NCBI RefSeq assembly: GCF_900290195.1
Contig: NZ_OLMF01000005.1
Location: 62,001-126,000 of the forward strand
Source of the DNA: Anaerococcus marasmi
Lineage (GTDB): Bacteria > Bacillota > Clostridia > Tissierellales > Peptoniphilaceae
Direction: 5' to 3'
DNA: 64,000 bases
Part shown: piece by piece, positions 19,187 through 27,571 of the stretch
Layout: every line of letters begins with the position of its first letter
Numbering within the stretch: position 1 is the first letter of the stretch
The notes under the pieces: generated by a model
What the model was told of the DNA's origin: nothing
Seen by the model: only the letters and a program-made list of their open reading frames with translations
The model's database searches: none
Program-made: the position numbers and the translations under genes

Positions 19187-21898
19187 TTATTCTTGAGATA
19201 AAGCCTTTACTGGATCTTTTTTGGCTGCAATACTTGATGGGATAATTCCTGCAATTAGTGTTAGTCCTACGGAAATTATTACCAGTATTAATCCTGCCTT
19301 GGCAGGGAGGAAGGCTCTGATTTCTTCTATCCCACTCATATTTTGGATTAGCTTTGATAGGGGGATATTTATAAGCATGGTAGCTCCGATTCCTATTAGC
19401 CCTGACAAGAGACCTATTATAAAGGTTTCTGATAGGAAGACTTTTCTTATATCCTTCTTGCTCGCTCCGATTGATCTTAAGATTCCAATCTCTTTTACTC
19501 TTTCAAGAACGGAAATATAGGTAATTATTCCGATCATTATAGATGATACCACAAGACTTACTCCAACAAAGGCTATCAAAAGATAGGAAATGGCGGAGAT
19601 TATTTGGGTAATTGATGAGGAGATTAGGCCGATATAGTCTGTGTAGGCAATCTTCTCATTTTCACTCTTACCCTCGTTATATTCTTTGATGAAGTCCTTG
19701 ATTTTGTCTCTATTTTCAAAGTTTTCTACATAGATTGAGATATTTGATGGAGCATCTTTGGATACTAGGCCGAACTTTTCTAGGTTCTTGCTATAAGTCG
19801 CATCTCTTAGGAACTCATCGTAAATGTCGAGATAGAGATTTTTGTCGTTTTTGTCAAGGGCGTAGTCTATTAGAGCCCTATTGTTATTTTTATTGTTTTG
19901 ATTTTCTGTAAGAGCCATAGGATTCTTACTTTGGATTTCTTTGGTTTTTTCACTTAGCTCATCCATAAGCTCAGGTTTATTTCTCATTAGATAGGTGTTT
20001 ACCTTCATTTCTTCCTTAGTGTCGAGATTTTCTAGGAAAGATTTACCTATATTTTGTTTCTCCTCAGGGCTTGATGCCTTGAAAGGAAGGTTGTTTAGGA
20101 TGTTTTTGTCTTTGTTCGCAAGTTGGGCCTTGGCTATTTCTGAATCTTCTACATGCTTTATAAGAAGGTCTGTTAAATCCCTGGAATAGGCTAGGGGAGA
20201 GTCTATGATTTGATTGTCATCATTGGTCTTTTTCCTTGCTATTCCTACGATTTTGGCACTTATTGCCTTATCGATTAGATCCTTTTTCTTAGCTTCATCC
20301 TCACTTATATCTATGAAGCTATCGCCAGACTTTTCATAATAATCTGATCCTGTAAGGATCTTGTACTCATGACCTATGATATCTTTTGGGCTAAGTCTTG
20401 CTTCTTTTAGATCGATTTTTTCCTTATTATCAAGCTTAGATAAGATATCCTTGTAGTCCTTGCTAGGTAAAAGTCCAATTTCGTAGAGTCTTTGGGTCAT
20501 GATTTCGTTGTTGTAATCTGTAAAAAGAACTAGGTCTGTGGCTTCCTTTGGCCAGCTTCCTTCTATTATTTCATAGTCATCTGTGATCATCTTTGAAACT
20601 TTACCGTCGTCTCCACTTATTAGCTCGGAGAAGTTCTTGTTTGAGGATTGGGGTTTTAGGAGATTTGCCATAAAATTATCCTCCCTTTCCTCAAATTCTG
20701 ATCCGTCTGTATTAATCAAATCTCCATTTGGGTCTTTGGTGAAGATATCAAAGTTTGTATCGTAAGAATAGGTCACAAAATTGCCGCCGATTTCGTCAGA
20801 TAGTTTCTTCTTATTATCTTCCATATATTTTTTGAAGGGAGTGAGGTTGTTTTCGCTGTAGGATGCGGAAAGTTCGCTTCTTCTTTTAAGAATCATATTG
20901 TTTGAGATTACATCTTTAGTTGAATTCGCCTTATCTTCCTTTTCTGGAGGAGTTAAGATATTTTCTAGATTTAATGACTCCTTCTGGATCTGTATAGGGT
21001 AGGACTTTAGAGCATTTCTCTGACTTTCTGCTATAAAGTCATCTGCTCCCTTTGATATTGAAATTATTAGGGCAATTCCTATAATACCTATCGATCCCGC
21101 AAAGGCAGTAAGTATTGTCCTTGCCTTTTTGGTCAAGAGATTGTTGAAGGAGAGGTTAAGGGCTTGTTTTAATCCAAGATTTAATCTTTTCGTTTTAAAG
21201 CTTTCCTCATCTACTTTTTCCTCATAGGGGTCTGAATCATCTAAGATTACCCCGTCACGGATTTTGACAATCCTTGTAGAATATTTTTCGGCAAGTTCTG
21301 GGTTGTGGGTTACCATTATAACCAGCCTGTCCTTAGCTATTTCCTTTAACAGATCCATAATTTGCTTGGATGTATTGGTATCTAGAGCTCCTGTTGGCTC
21401 ATCAGCAAGGACGATTTCTGGATTGTTTACCAAGGCACGAGCTATGGCAACTCTTTGCATCTGTCCGCCAGATAGTTCGGCTGGTTTCTTGTAGATATGA
21501 TCTTTAAGTCCTACCTTATCAAGGGCTTCTATGGCTCGCCTCTTCCTATCTTCCTTCTTCACTCCAGAAAGGGTTAGGGCAAGCTCAACATTTGAAAGGA
21601 TCGTTTGGTGGCTTATTAGATTGTAAGATTGGAAGATAAATCCAACCGAAACATTTCTATAATAATCCCAATCAGAATCCTTGAAGTTTTTGGTAGACTT
21701 ACCATCTATCAGGAGATCACCTGAAGTATATTTATCTAGACCTCCTATTATATTAAGCAGGGTAGTCTTTCCACCACCGCTTCTTCCTAAGATTGAGACG
21801 AATTCGTTTTTCCTAAAGGAAATCGAAACTTCGTCTAAGGCCTTCTGTTCGAAGTCGCCTGTTTTGTATATTTTTGTGATATTTTTAAGTTCTAACAT
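19187..21898 (-). CDS. MacB-like ABC transporter: ATPase fused to FtsX-type permease with a large external domain
   Basis: The 903-residue protein joins an N-terminal ATPase to a permease. The ATPase spans residues 1-225 (Walker A GRSGGGKTT, signature LSGGQMQRVA, Walker B IVLADEPTGALD). The first membrane helix lies at about 252-280 (ILTAFAGSIGIIGIALII). A very large external region of roughly 480 residues comes next. The last three helices lie at about 770-900 and form the FtsX domain. Such proteins act by mechanotransmission, for example in antibiotic or lipoprotein export, rather than by substrate channelling. The external region is about twice the length usual in MacB and contains little that I recognise. 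AGAGGAAAT precedes the ATG. A GGGTATA element lies 27 bases upstream. Confidence 0.88.
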   Translation of the reverse strand: MLELKNITKIYKTGDFEQKALDEVSISFRKNEFVSILGRSGGGKTTLLNIIGGLDKYTSGDLLIDGKSTKNFKDSDWDYYRNVSVGFIFQSYNLISHQTILSNVELALTLSGVKKEDRKRRAIEALDKVGLKDHIYKKPAELSGGQMQRVAIARALVNNPEIVLADEPTGALDTNTSKQIMDLLKEIAKDRLVIMVTHNPELAEKYSTRIVKIRDGVILDDSDPYEEKVDEESFKTKRLNLGLKQALNLSFNNLLTKKARTILTAFAGSIGIIGIALIISISKGADDFIAESQRNALKSYPIQIQKESLNLENILTPPEKEDKANSTKDVISNNMILKRRSELSASYSENNLTPFKKYMEDNKKKLSDEIGGNFVTYSYDTNFDIFTKDPNGDLINTDGSEFEEREDNFMANLLKPQSSNKNFSELISGDDGKVSKMITDDYEIIEGSWPKEATDLVLFTDYNNEIMTQRLYEIGLLPSKDYKDILSKLDNKEKIDLKEARLSPKDIIGHEYKILTGSDYYEKSGDSFIDISEDEAKKKDLIDKAISAKIVGIARKKTNDDNQIIDSPLAYSRDLTDLLIKHVEDSEIAKAQLANKDKNILNNLPFKASSPEEKQNIGKSFLENLDTKEEMKVNTYLMRNKPELMDELSEKTKEIQSKNPMALTENQNNKNNNRALIDYALDKNDKNLYLDIYDEFLRDATYSKNLEKFGLVSKDAPSNISIYVENFENRDKIKDFIKEYNEGKSENEKIAYTDYIGLISSSITQIISAISYLLIAFVGVSLVVSSIMIGIITYISVLERVKEIGILRSIGASKKDIRKVFLSETFIIGLLSGLIGIGATMLINIPLSKLIQNMSGIEEIRAFLPAKAGLILVIISVGLTLIAGIIPSSIAAKKDPVKALSQE

Positions 21899-21919
21899 AT
21901 TTCCTCTTTTCTATAGCAA

Positions 21920-21934
21920 TATTTATACCCTAAT
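21920..21934 (-). promoter_or_regulatory. GGGTATA-type element upstream of the ABC gene
   Basis: On the minus strand the sequence is TTAGGGTATAAATATTGC, ending about 25 bases before the start codon. It is a member of the recurrent set. Confidence 0.4.
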
Positions 21935-21977
21935 TGTAAAGGCTATCAAATTAATGTACACTAAGTATTGAAAGATT

Positions 21978-23000
21978 ATGATAGATACTAGTGAATTATT
22001 TATATATAAAGAAAATTCAATAGAAAAAATAAGGGGAAGTCTCCCTATTTATAAGAAGTTAGGCATTAACATCTTGTCCATAGATATGGATGAATTTATA
22101 AATGATGATTATTTAAGGGAGATTTTTTTCCTAAATGAATTCTTGAACAAGCGAGGATTTTCCCTTATGCTTAGGATAGATTTATTAATCTTATCCAAAA
22201 ATCTCCTAGATTCTAAAGTAGACGATCTAACTTGGAAAAACACCAAGGTCAAAAGGGCTGGACTATCATTCTTGAACTTCCTTGTCAAAAGAGGCATATC
22301 TGCCTTTGACTTTTTGAATTTATCAGCTATGGTCGATGATAGAAATTTCTTAGAAGATATAAGAGAAATTAATAAAAACGTCCGCCACTTAAATAAAAAT
22401 GTGCTTACTACAGGCCTAATAGATAAGCCTGAGATTATCAAGTACTTATCTTCTAAGGCTAAGACTGACTTTTCTTTCATCCAAGCTAGGATAGATTATC
22501 TTAAGATAGAAGATTTAAATTCTTTTTATAAAAGTGGCCCAATTTTTGCTAAGACTTGGGATAATTTTTCAAACAAATTCTCAAAAAACTTTGCTTACTT
22601 TAGCATAAGTCAGAAAATTTCTAATATTTTGGCCCTCAAAGGAGCGGTTTATTTGGAAAGCGATGATATAGATTTTGAAATGGAGGGACCACTTTATAAG
22701 CTTACTTCCTATATAGAAAATCTTTCTAGGATAAGAGAAGAAAACAAGTCTTTGACAAGGGGAGATTTCCTTGAGATTTTTAAGAAAGATAAGGACATCT
22801 TTGCTTATATTAGAAGATATGAAAATGAGAAGTCCCTTGTAATCAATAATCTAAGTCAAAAGGAATTTCTCCTTCCTATTTCTATGTATCTGGCAGATTA
22901 CTCTTCCTATAAGCTAGCCTTGGGAAACTATGGTCAAAGAAGTTTGGTCGCAAATCTTTTAGTAAGACCCTTTGAAACATTGATTTTTATAAAAAAATAA
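21978..23000 (+). CDS. GH13-like protein lacking the catalytic residues (probable pseudoenzyme)
   Basis: The 340-residue sequence aligns by eye with the phosphotrehalase of this window along its length. YKKLGINILSID matches YLRKLGVDMVWL; DLTWKNTKVKRAGLSFLNFL matches DLNWHNPDLREELYKIVNYW; LGNYGQRS matches LGNYGDRK near the end. Every catalytic landmark is changed. Region I Asp/Asn/His become Arg66, Leu70 and Ile71; the nucleophile Asp195 corresponds to Leu113; the acid/base Glu249 corresponds to Leu147; NHDQPR is missing. It is about 210 residues shorter than a GH13 glucosidase. The frame is intact and has a start ATG, though the ribosome site is weak, so I read it as a maintained non-enzymatic protein rather than a decayed gene. 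Role unknown. Confidence 0.7.
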   Translation: MIDTSELFIYKENSIEKIRGSLPIYKKLGINILSIDMDEFINDDYLREIFFLNEFLNKRGFSLMLRIDLLILSKNLLDSKVDDLTWKNTKVKRAGLSFLNFLVKRGISAFDFLNLSAMVDDRNFLEDIREINKNVRHLNKNVLTTGLIDKPEIIKYLSSKAKTDFSFIQARIDYLKIEDLNSFYKSGPIFAKTWDNFSNKFSKNFAYFSISQKISNILALKGAVYLESDDIDFEMEGPLYKLTSYIENLSRIREENKSLTRGDFLEIFKKDKDIFAYIRRYENEKSLVINNLSQKEFLLPISMYLADYSSYKLALGNYGQRSLVANLLVRPFETLIFIKK

Positions 23001-23003
23001 TAT

Positions 23004-23031
23004 TTTACAATTCCTAGAAAAATGATATTAT
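23004..23031 (+). promoter_or_regulatory. Probable promoter of the symporter gene
   Basis: TTTACA (23004-23009) and TATTAT (23026-23031) with a 16-base spacer lie about 30 bases before the ATG. Confidence 0.65.
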
Positions 23032-23059
23032 ATATAGTAAATAAAATATAGGAGGAATT

Positions 23060-24346
23060 ATGAAATTTATTTCATTGATAATTACGATAGCCCTATTTTT
23101 CCTCTTAGGTAAAATGAAAGAAAAAAATGTTTCTTTTGCTAAGAGAGTAATTTTGGCAGCTATCTTGGGTCTAGCCTTGGGATATTTCTTTGCTGGATCA
23201 ACTGAATATGTGGCAATTTTTGGAAAAGTTTTTATAAGATTGTTATCAGCAATGGTTATACCGCTCTTATTTGCTACCATTATAAGAACAACTCTAAACA
23301 CAGGATCTTTGGGTAAGCTTAGAAGTGTAGGACTTAAGTCTGTGGGCATATTAAGTCTACACAATGTCTTGGGTTCAACAATTGGTCTAATCCTTGCCGT
23401 AGCCTTTTCTATAGGTAAGGGTGCGAATATTCCTTTGCCAGAAGCAAGCGAAGTTAAAGAAGTACCTACTGTAGCAGAGACAATTACGAACTTTTTCCCA
23501 TCCAATATAATATCAAATGCAGGAGATGGAATGGTAATACCTGTAATAGTATTTTCTATCCTAGTTGCAATAGCTGCTCTTAAGCTAGTTGACAAGGGAG
23601 AAGGAGAGAAAGTTACAGCCTTCAAGGACTTTATAAATTCATTTGCAGAAATAATTTATCAGCTTACAAGCATGATTACAAGCCTTACACCTTTTGCTGT
23701 CCTATCTTTAATGGCAGAAGCTGTATCAAGGATTGACTATGAAGCTGTTAAGCCACTTCTACTAATACTAGTCTTAAGCTATGTAGCAAGTGCCTTCCAC
23801 TCATTTATTACTACAGGAGCTCTTGTTTCAATATTTGCTAAGGTTAATCCTGTTAAGTACTTCAAAAACGCTTGGCCTGCTCAAGTAGTTGGTTTTACTA
23901 CTCAATCATCAATGGGCTCTCTTCCAGTAAATATGGAAAATCTAGAAAAGACTCAAGGAGTATCAGATGATATAGCTTCCTTCGTAGCTCCACTTGGAGC
24001 AACCATGGGTATGCCTGGTTGTGCTGGATTTTGGCCAGTGATGAATGCTGTCCTTACTATCAATGTTATGGGACTTGATTTTGGAGGATTCGACTATGTT
24101 AAGCTAGTACTAATAGCCCTTCTAGTTTCTCTAGGAACTGTCGGTGTACCAGGTACAGCTACAATAGCAACTACTGCAGTTTTTGCAGCTATGGGACTTC
24201 CTTTAGAAATGGTAGTTCTTCTAGCACCAATTTCTTCTCTAGCAGATATGGGAAGGACATCTACAAATGTTGTTGCAGCCAACTCTTCTGCCCTAATAGT
24301 TGCAGCAAGTGAAGGAAAGCTAAATAGAGAAGTATTTAATAGCTAA
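23060..24346 (+). CDS. Dicarboxylate/amino acid:cation symporter, TcyP (cystine)-like
   Basis: The 428-residue DAACS-family protein has about eight helices plus two re-entrant hairpins. Conserved segments include GKVFIRLLSAMVIPLLFATII, TTQSSMGSLPVN (hairpin 1) and the late-helix sequences near VGVPGTATIATTAVF and ADMGRTSTNVVAAN. The early stretch KEKNVSFAKRV recalls the L-cystine permease TcyP of B. subtilis, so cystine is the likeliest cargo, with dicarboxylates or glutamate as alternatives. It is single-gene, flanked by its own promoter and terminator. Confidence 0.82.
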   Translation: MKFISLIITIALFFLLGKMKEKNVSFAKRVILAAILGLALGYFFAGSTEYVAIFGKVFIRLLSAMVIPLLFATIIRTTLNTGSLGKLRSVGLKSVGILSLHNVLGSTIGLILAVAFSIGKGANIPLPEASEVKEVPTVAETITNFFPSNIISNAGDGMVIPVIVFSILVAIAALKLVDKGEGEKVTAFKDFINSFAEIIYQLTSMITSLTPFAVLSLMAEAVSRIDYEAVKPLLLILVLSYVASAFHSFITTGALVSIFAKVNPVKYFKNAWPAQVVGFTTQSSMGSLPVNMENLEKTQGVSDDIASFVAPLGATMGMPGCAGFWPVMNAVLTINVMGLDFGGFDYVKLVLIALLVSLGTVGVPGTATIATTAVFAAMGLPLEMVVLLAPISSLADMGRTSTNVVAANSSALIVAASEGKLNREVFNS

Positions 24347-24389
24347 AAATATTACTGGAAATAGTTTAGAAGATAAGTACATCTTTTAA

Positions 24390-24414
24390 GGCCCGGCAGC
24401 TGCTGGGTCTTTTA
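24390..24414 (+). terminator. Terminator after the symporter gene
   Basis: GCCCGGCAG and CTGCTGGGT pair with a G-U, followed by CTTTTATT. Confidence 0.7.
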
Positions 24415-24488
24415 TTGTAAAAACTTTTAATGCTTGTAGAATATAATTTGAGAGATGAAAGCTTATAAAAATAGAAATAGAGGATAAA

Positions 24489-25175
24489 ATGACAGACAAA
24501 AAGGAAAAATACATACCCCAAGTACATTCAAAACTTAGAAAATCATTTATCACAGTTCCAAAAGAAATCTATAAGGCCAGTGGTATTATGATTTTTGAAA
24601 AAAGAATCAAGTCACTCTTGTTTACCACAGACCTTGCCATAATAAGAAACTCAAATGCGGATTCTATCATGGCAGTTTACCCTTACACTCCACAAAACTC
24701 TATCTCCCAAGCAATCCTTGACGTATCAAACGTCCCATGCTTTATCGGAGTTGGAGGAGGTACGACCCAAGGACTAAGGTCTAAATACATTGCGATTGAG
24801 GCAGAACTTGCTGGAGCCTATGGTGTTGTAGTAAACTCGCCTATGCCAAATGAGGATATCAAATCCATATCGGATTTTGTTGATATACCTGTGATCGCAT
24901 CGGTTGTAAGCTTTGAAAATGACTATATGGGAAAAATTGCAGCAGGTGCTGAAATCCTAAACGTATCAGGAGGAAAATACACAGCAGACCTAGTACGTGA
25001 GATTAGAAAAAATGTTGGAGATAAGTTCCCGATTATAGCTACAGGAGGAAAGACTGGCGAGCAAATTCTAGAAACTATTAAGGCAGGAGCCAATGCAATC
25101 TCCTACACTCCACCTTCAAGTTCAGAAGTCTTTGGCTCTATGATGGATACTTATAGAAACGAGGACCTACATTGA
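24489..25175 (+). CDS. TIM-barrel, ribulose-phosphate-binding-like protein of unknown function
   Basis: The 228-residue protein has the strand-turn rhythm of a TIM barrel. Phosphate-binding-like signatures sit at the end: PIIATGGKTGEQI followed by AGANAISYTPPSS, similar in style to HisA/TrpC-type barrels. GVGGGTTQGLRSKY lies in the middle. I do not recognise a named enzyme. It overlaps the P1-family peptidase gene by 4 bases, so the two are translationally coupled and probably share a pathway, perhaps processing of a small peptide or amide. Function remains open. Confidence 0.65.
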   Translation: MTDKKEKYIPQVHSKLRKSFITVPKEIYKASGIMIFEKRIKSLLFTTDLAIIRNSNADSIMAVYPYTPQNSISQAILDVSNVPCFIGVGGGTTQGLRSKYIAIEAELAGAYGVVVNSPMPNEDIKSISDFVDIPVIASVVSFENDYMGKIAAGAEILNVSGGKYTADLVREIRKNVGDKFPIIATGGKTGEQILETIKAGANAISYTPPSSSEVFGSMMDTYRNEDLH

Positions 25176-26101
25176 CTTATCAAGGATTTTTAACAGATGT
25201 TGGTGGGATCAAGCTAGGTCATGCGAGTGACTTTAAAGGAGGGACAGGCCTTAGTGTGATAATCCCAGATTCAGGAAATACAGCTGCCGTAGAAGTTAGA
25301 GGATCTGCTCCAGGAACAAGGGAAACGGACCTACTTAGTCCAATCAATCAAGTAAGCGAAGTAAATGGCATAATTCTTTCAGGTGGATCTGCCTATGGAC
25401 TTGATGCGGCAAGTGGCTTAATGGAAGCTTTAGAAGAAGACGGAAGAGGGTTTGACGTAGGATGCGGTATTGTCCCAATTGTAAGCCAGGCAGTCCTATT
25501 TGATATGGCCTACAAGGATCCTTCTGCAAGACCAGATGCTAAAATGGCAAAGCTTGCCTATAAGAATGCCACTTACGATAATAGGGAAGAAGGAATAATA
25601 GGAGCAGGAACAGGTGCAACTGTAGGAAAGGGGCTTGGCATGGATAAGGCCATGAAGTCAGGACTCGGTCAAGCTTCTATGAAATTAGGAAAGCTAGTTG
25701 TATCTGCCATAGTTTGTGTAAATGCCTTTGGAGATATATTTGATTATGAGAAAGGAACTCAAATTGCAGGTCCTAAGGTAGAAGGTAAGATCTTAAATAC
25801 AATGGATAATATTGAAAGAATTGCCAAAAGCTTTTCTGAAGTCGAAGGGAAAAATACAACAATAGGACTTGTTGCGACAAATGCGACATTCGATAAGACA
25901 AAGCTTACAAAGATTTGTCAGATGAGCCACGACGCTTATGCTAGATCAATTAACCCAGTCCATACCATGTTTGATGGTGATACAATATTTGCCCTAGCTA
26001 CTAACAAAATAGCAGCTGATGTAAATATAGTTGGGGCCCTTTCGGCTAAAGTTATGTCGCAAGCTATAGCCAATGCGATTTATAGGTCAAATGACCTCTA
26101 A
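25172..26101 (+). CDS. P1-family (DmpA/BapA-type) aminopeptidase
   Basis: The 309-residue protein starts at a TTG within the overlap TTGA and begins TYQGFLTDVGGIKLGHASD, the family N-terminus. Further hallmarks are VRGSAPGTRETDLL and GIILSGGSAYGLDAA. KNTTIGLVATN is where this autoprocessing Ntn-type family places its nucleophile; here the candidate residue is Thr rather than Ser, which is inference. Known members release N-terminal D- or beta-amino acids or act on small amides. Native substrate is unknown. It is coupled to the TIM-barrel gene upstream. Confidence 0.85.
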   Translation: MTYQGFLTDVGGIKLGHASDFKGGTGLSVIIPDSGNTAAVEVRGSAPGTRETDLLSPINQVSEVNGIILSGGSAYGLDAASGLMEALEEDGRGFDVGCGIVPIVSQAVLFDMAYKDPSARPDAKMAKLAYKNATYDNREEGIIGAGTGATVGKGLGMDKAMKSGLGQASMKLGKLVVSAIVCVNAFGDIFDYEKGTQIAGPKVEGKILNTMDNIERIAKSFSEVEGKNTTIGLVATNATFDKTKLTKICQMSHDAYARSINPVHTMFDGDTIFALATNKIAADVNIVGALSAKVMSQAIANAIYRSNDL

Positions 26102-26131
26102 TCTTAATAGCTATAATCTATAAGAAAAATC

Positions 26132-26160
26132 TTGACAAAAGAGATTGCCTATAGTATTAT
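26132..26160 (+). promoter_or_regulatory. Sigma-A promoter of rpsF-ssb-rpsR
   Basis: TTGACA (26132-26137) and TATTAT (26155-26160) are spaced by 17 bases. Confidence 0.85.
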
Positions 26161-26228
26161 ACATAGGTAATAATTCTCTACTCCGTAAGAAATTAACGGG
26201 GTCAAGACCATAGGGAGGTGAAAGATAC
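26161..26228 (+). promoter_or_regulatory. rpsF leader, possible S6:S18 autoregulatory RNA
   Basis: The 68-base leader folds with GGT near its start pairing to ACC near its end, and an inner CCGT/ACGG helix (ACTCCGTAAG...TAACGGGGT). Leaders of rpsF in many bacteria carry an S6:S18-binding element with an exposed CCG; the CCG here fits that idea. The proposal rests on position and this motif only. Confidence 0.5.
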
Positions 26229-26513
26229 ATGAATAAATACGAAGCAGTATTGATTTTCAAAGCTGATATGGCGGATAGTGAAAGAGAAAGCCTACTTGAC
26301 AGATTTAAAGATATCATTGCTCAAGACGGTGAAGTAACTAGCGTTGATGACTGGGGAAAAAGAAAACTAGCTTACGAAATTAATGATCTTAAAGAAGGTT
26401 ATTATTACATCGTAGACTTCGATTCTAAGCCAGAACATATCAAAGAATTTGAAAGAAGACTAAGACTTTCAGACTTTGTAATCAGATACATGGTTATCAG
26501 AAAAGAGGACTAA
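26229..26513 (+). CDS. rpsF: 30S ribosomal protein S6
   Basis: The 94-residue protein starts NKYEAVLIFKADM and contains DDWGKRKLAYEINDLKEGYY, both standard in S6. S6 binds 16S rRNA together with S18, whose gene is third in this operon. GGGAGGTG precedes the ATG. Length is normal. Confidence 0.97.
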   Translation: MNKYEAVLIFKADMADSERESLLDRFKDIIAQDGEVTSVDDWGKRKLAYEINDLKEGYYYIVDFDSKPEHIKEFERRLRLSDFVIRYMVIRKED

Positions 26514-26516
26514 TCA

Positions 26517-27050
26517 ATGAATAAAGTTATCCTTATCGGAAGACTCGTAAGAGATCCTGAGTTGAGATATACTCAATCTCAAAGAGCCGTATGTACTTTT
26601 ACATTGGCAGTAGATAAGAGACTTAGCAGAGAGAAGAAGAACGAAATGGAAGCTCAAAATCGTCCTACAGCAGATTTTCTAAGAATTACCGTTTGGGGAA
26701 TTCCAGGAGAAAATGCCAGCAAATACCTCAGAAAAGGAAGTCAATGCGCAGTAGATGGTAGAATCGAAACAGGTTCCTACCAGGATAGAGAAACAGGTAA
26801 AACTGTCTATACAACTGATGTTGTAGCGGATAATGTTGAATTTATTGGATCAAGATCTGATAATCAATCTTCAAGTTTCAATAACAACAGCTACGACAAT
26901 CAAGATACCTATAGAAATGACTATTCACAAACAAACAACTATCAACAAAACAGGGGAAATAATAACAATAACCAAGCTTTTGATGGTGGAGATGATTTCT
27001 TTGATGATGATTTTACTGAGATTGAGGATGATGGAAGGATTCCATTCTAA
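26517..27050 (+). CDS. ssb: Single-stranded DNA-binding protein
   Basis: The 177-residue protein has an OB-fold (residues 1-115: NKVILIGRLVRDPELRYTQS, FLRITVWG) that coats single-stranded DNA. An Asn/Gln-rich flexible linker follows, and the acidic tail ends DDGRIPF. That tip, which recruits partner proteins, normally reads DDDIPF; the Arg is a mild deviation. It sits between rpsF and rpsR, the classical arrangement. Confidence 0.96.
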   Translation: MNKVILIGRLVRDPELRYTQSQRAVCTFTLAVDKRLSREKKNEMEAQNRPTADFLRITVWGIPGENASKYLRKGSQCAVDGRIETGSYQDRETGKTVYTTDVVADNVEFIGSRSDNQSSSFNNNSYDNQDTYRNDYSQTNNYQQNRGNNNNNQAFDGGDDFFDDDFTEIEDDGRIPF

Positions 27051-27068
27051 TATAAGAAAGGATTTATG

Positions 27069-27296
27069 ATGGCAGGAAGAAGATTCAGACCAAGAAAAAA
27101 GGTAGATCCATTTGTAAAAGATCCATCAAAAGTTATCGATTATAAAGATATTGAAACTTTAAAAAGATTCATTACAGATAGAGGTAAGATTCTACCTAGA
27201 AGAGTAACAGGTCTTAATGCAAAACATCAAAGAGAAGTAACACGTGCTATTAAAAGAGCTCGTCAAGTTGCATTATTACCATACGAAGAAAACTAA
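27069..27296 (+). CDS. rpsR: 30S ribosomal protein S18
   Basis: The 75-residue product ([15 protein letters not shown]...[11 protein letters not shown]) is S18. Two adjacent ATG codons occur at 27066 and 27069. AAAGGA ends only 3 bases before the first and 6 before the second, so I prefer 27069. The sequence lacks the zinc-binding cysteines seen in some S18 paralogues, so it is the C-minus type. Confidence 0.95.
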   Translation: MAGRRFRPRKKVDPFVKDPSKVIDYKDIETLKRFITDRGKILPRRVTGLNAKHQREVTRAIKRARQVALLPYEEN

Positions 27297-27339
27297 GTAA
27301 ATAGATAATATATAGATAAATTTCAATAAGCAATATTAA

Positions 27340-27494
27340 GGGGACTGTTGCGGAGTGAATTTATAGTTTCACTGTTAGCCCCATCCATGAGAAAATCGAT
27401 CAAGCGGGGCGATCTCGCCCAATTAGCTTGATGGTTTTTTAAGGGATGGAGTTAGCGAAGGCTATATCTTCTTTCTTCGCTCTGTCCTCTTTTT
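27340..27494. repeat. Palindromic hairpin element, copy B, followed by a T-run
   Basis: It begins GGGGACTGTTGCGGAGTGAAT, matching the end of element A, but its centre is different. CCATCC...ATCAAGC pairs with GCTTGAT...GGATGG, with GGGCGAGATCGCCC-like bases at the tip, and the outer arms end in GTCCTC followed by TTTTTATTTT. It probably terminates the rpsF operon and may be a diverged relative of the MITE-like family. Confidence 0.65.
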
Positions 27495-27571
27495 ATTTTG
27501 TTGGTGATTTTTATAATAAAACTTGAAAATTTACCAATATATATTAAAATTATTATGAATAGGAGGAAATT

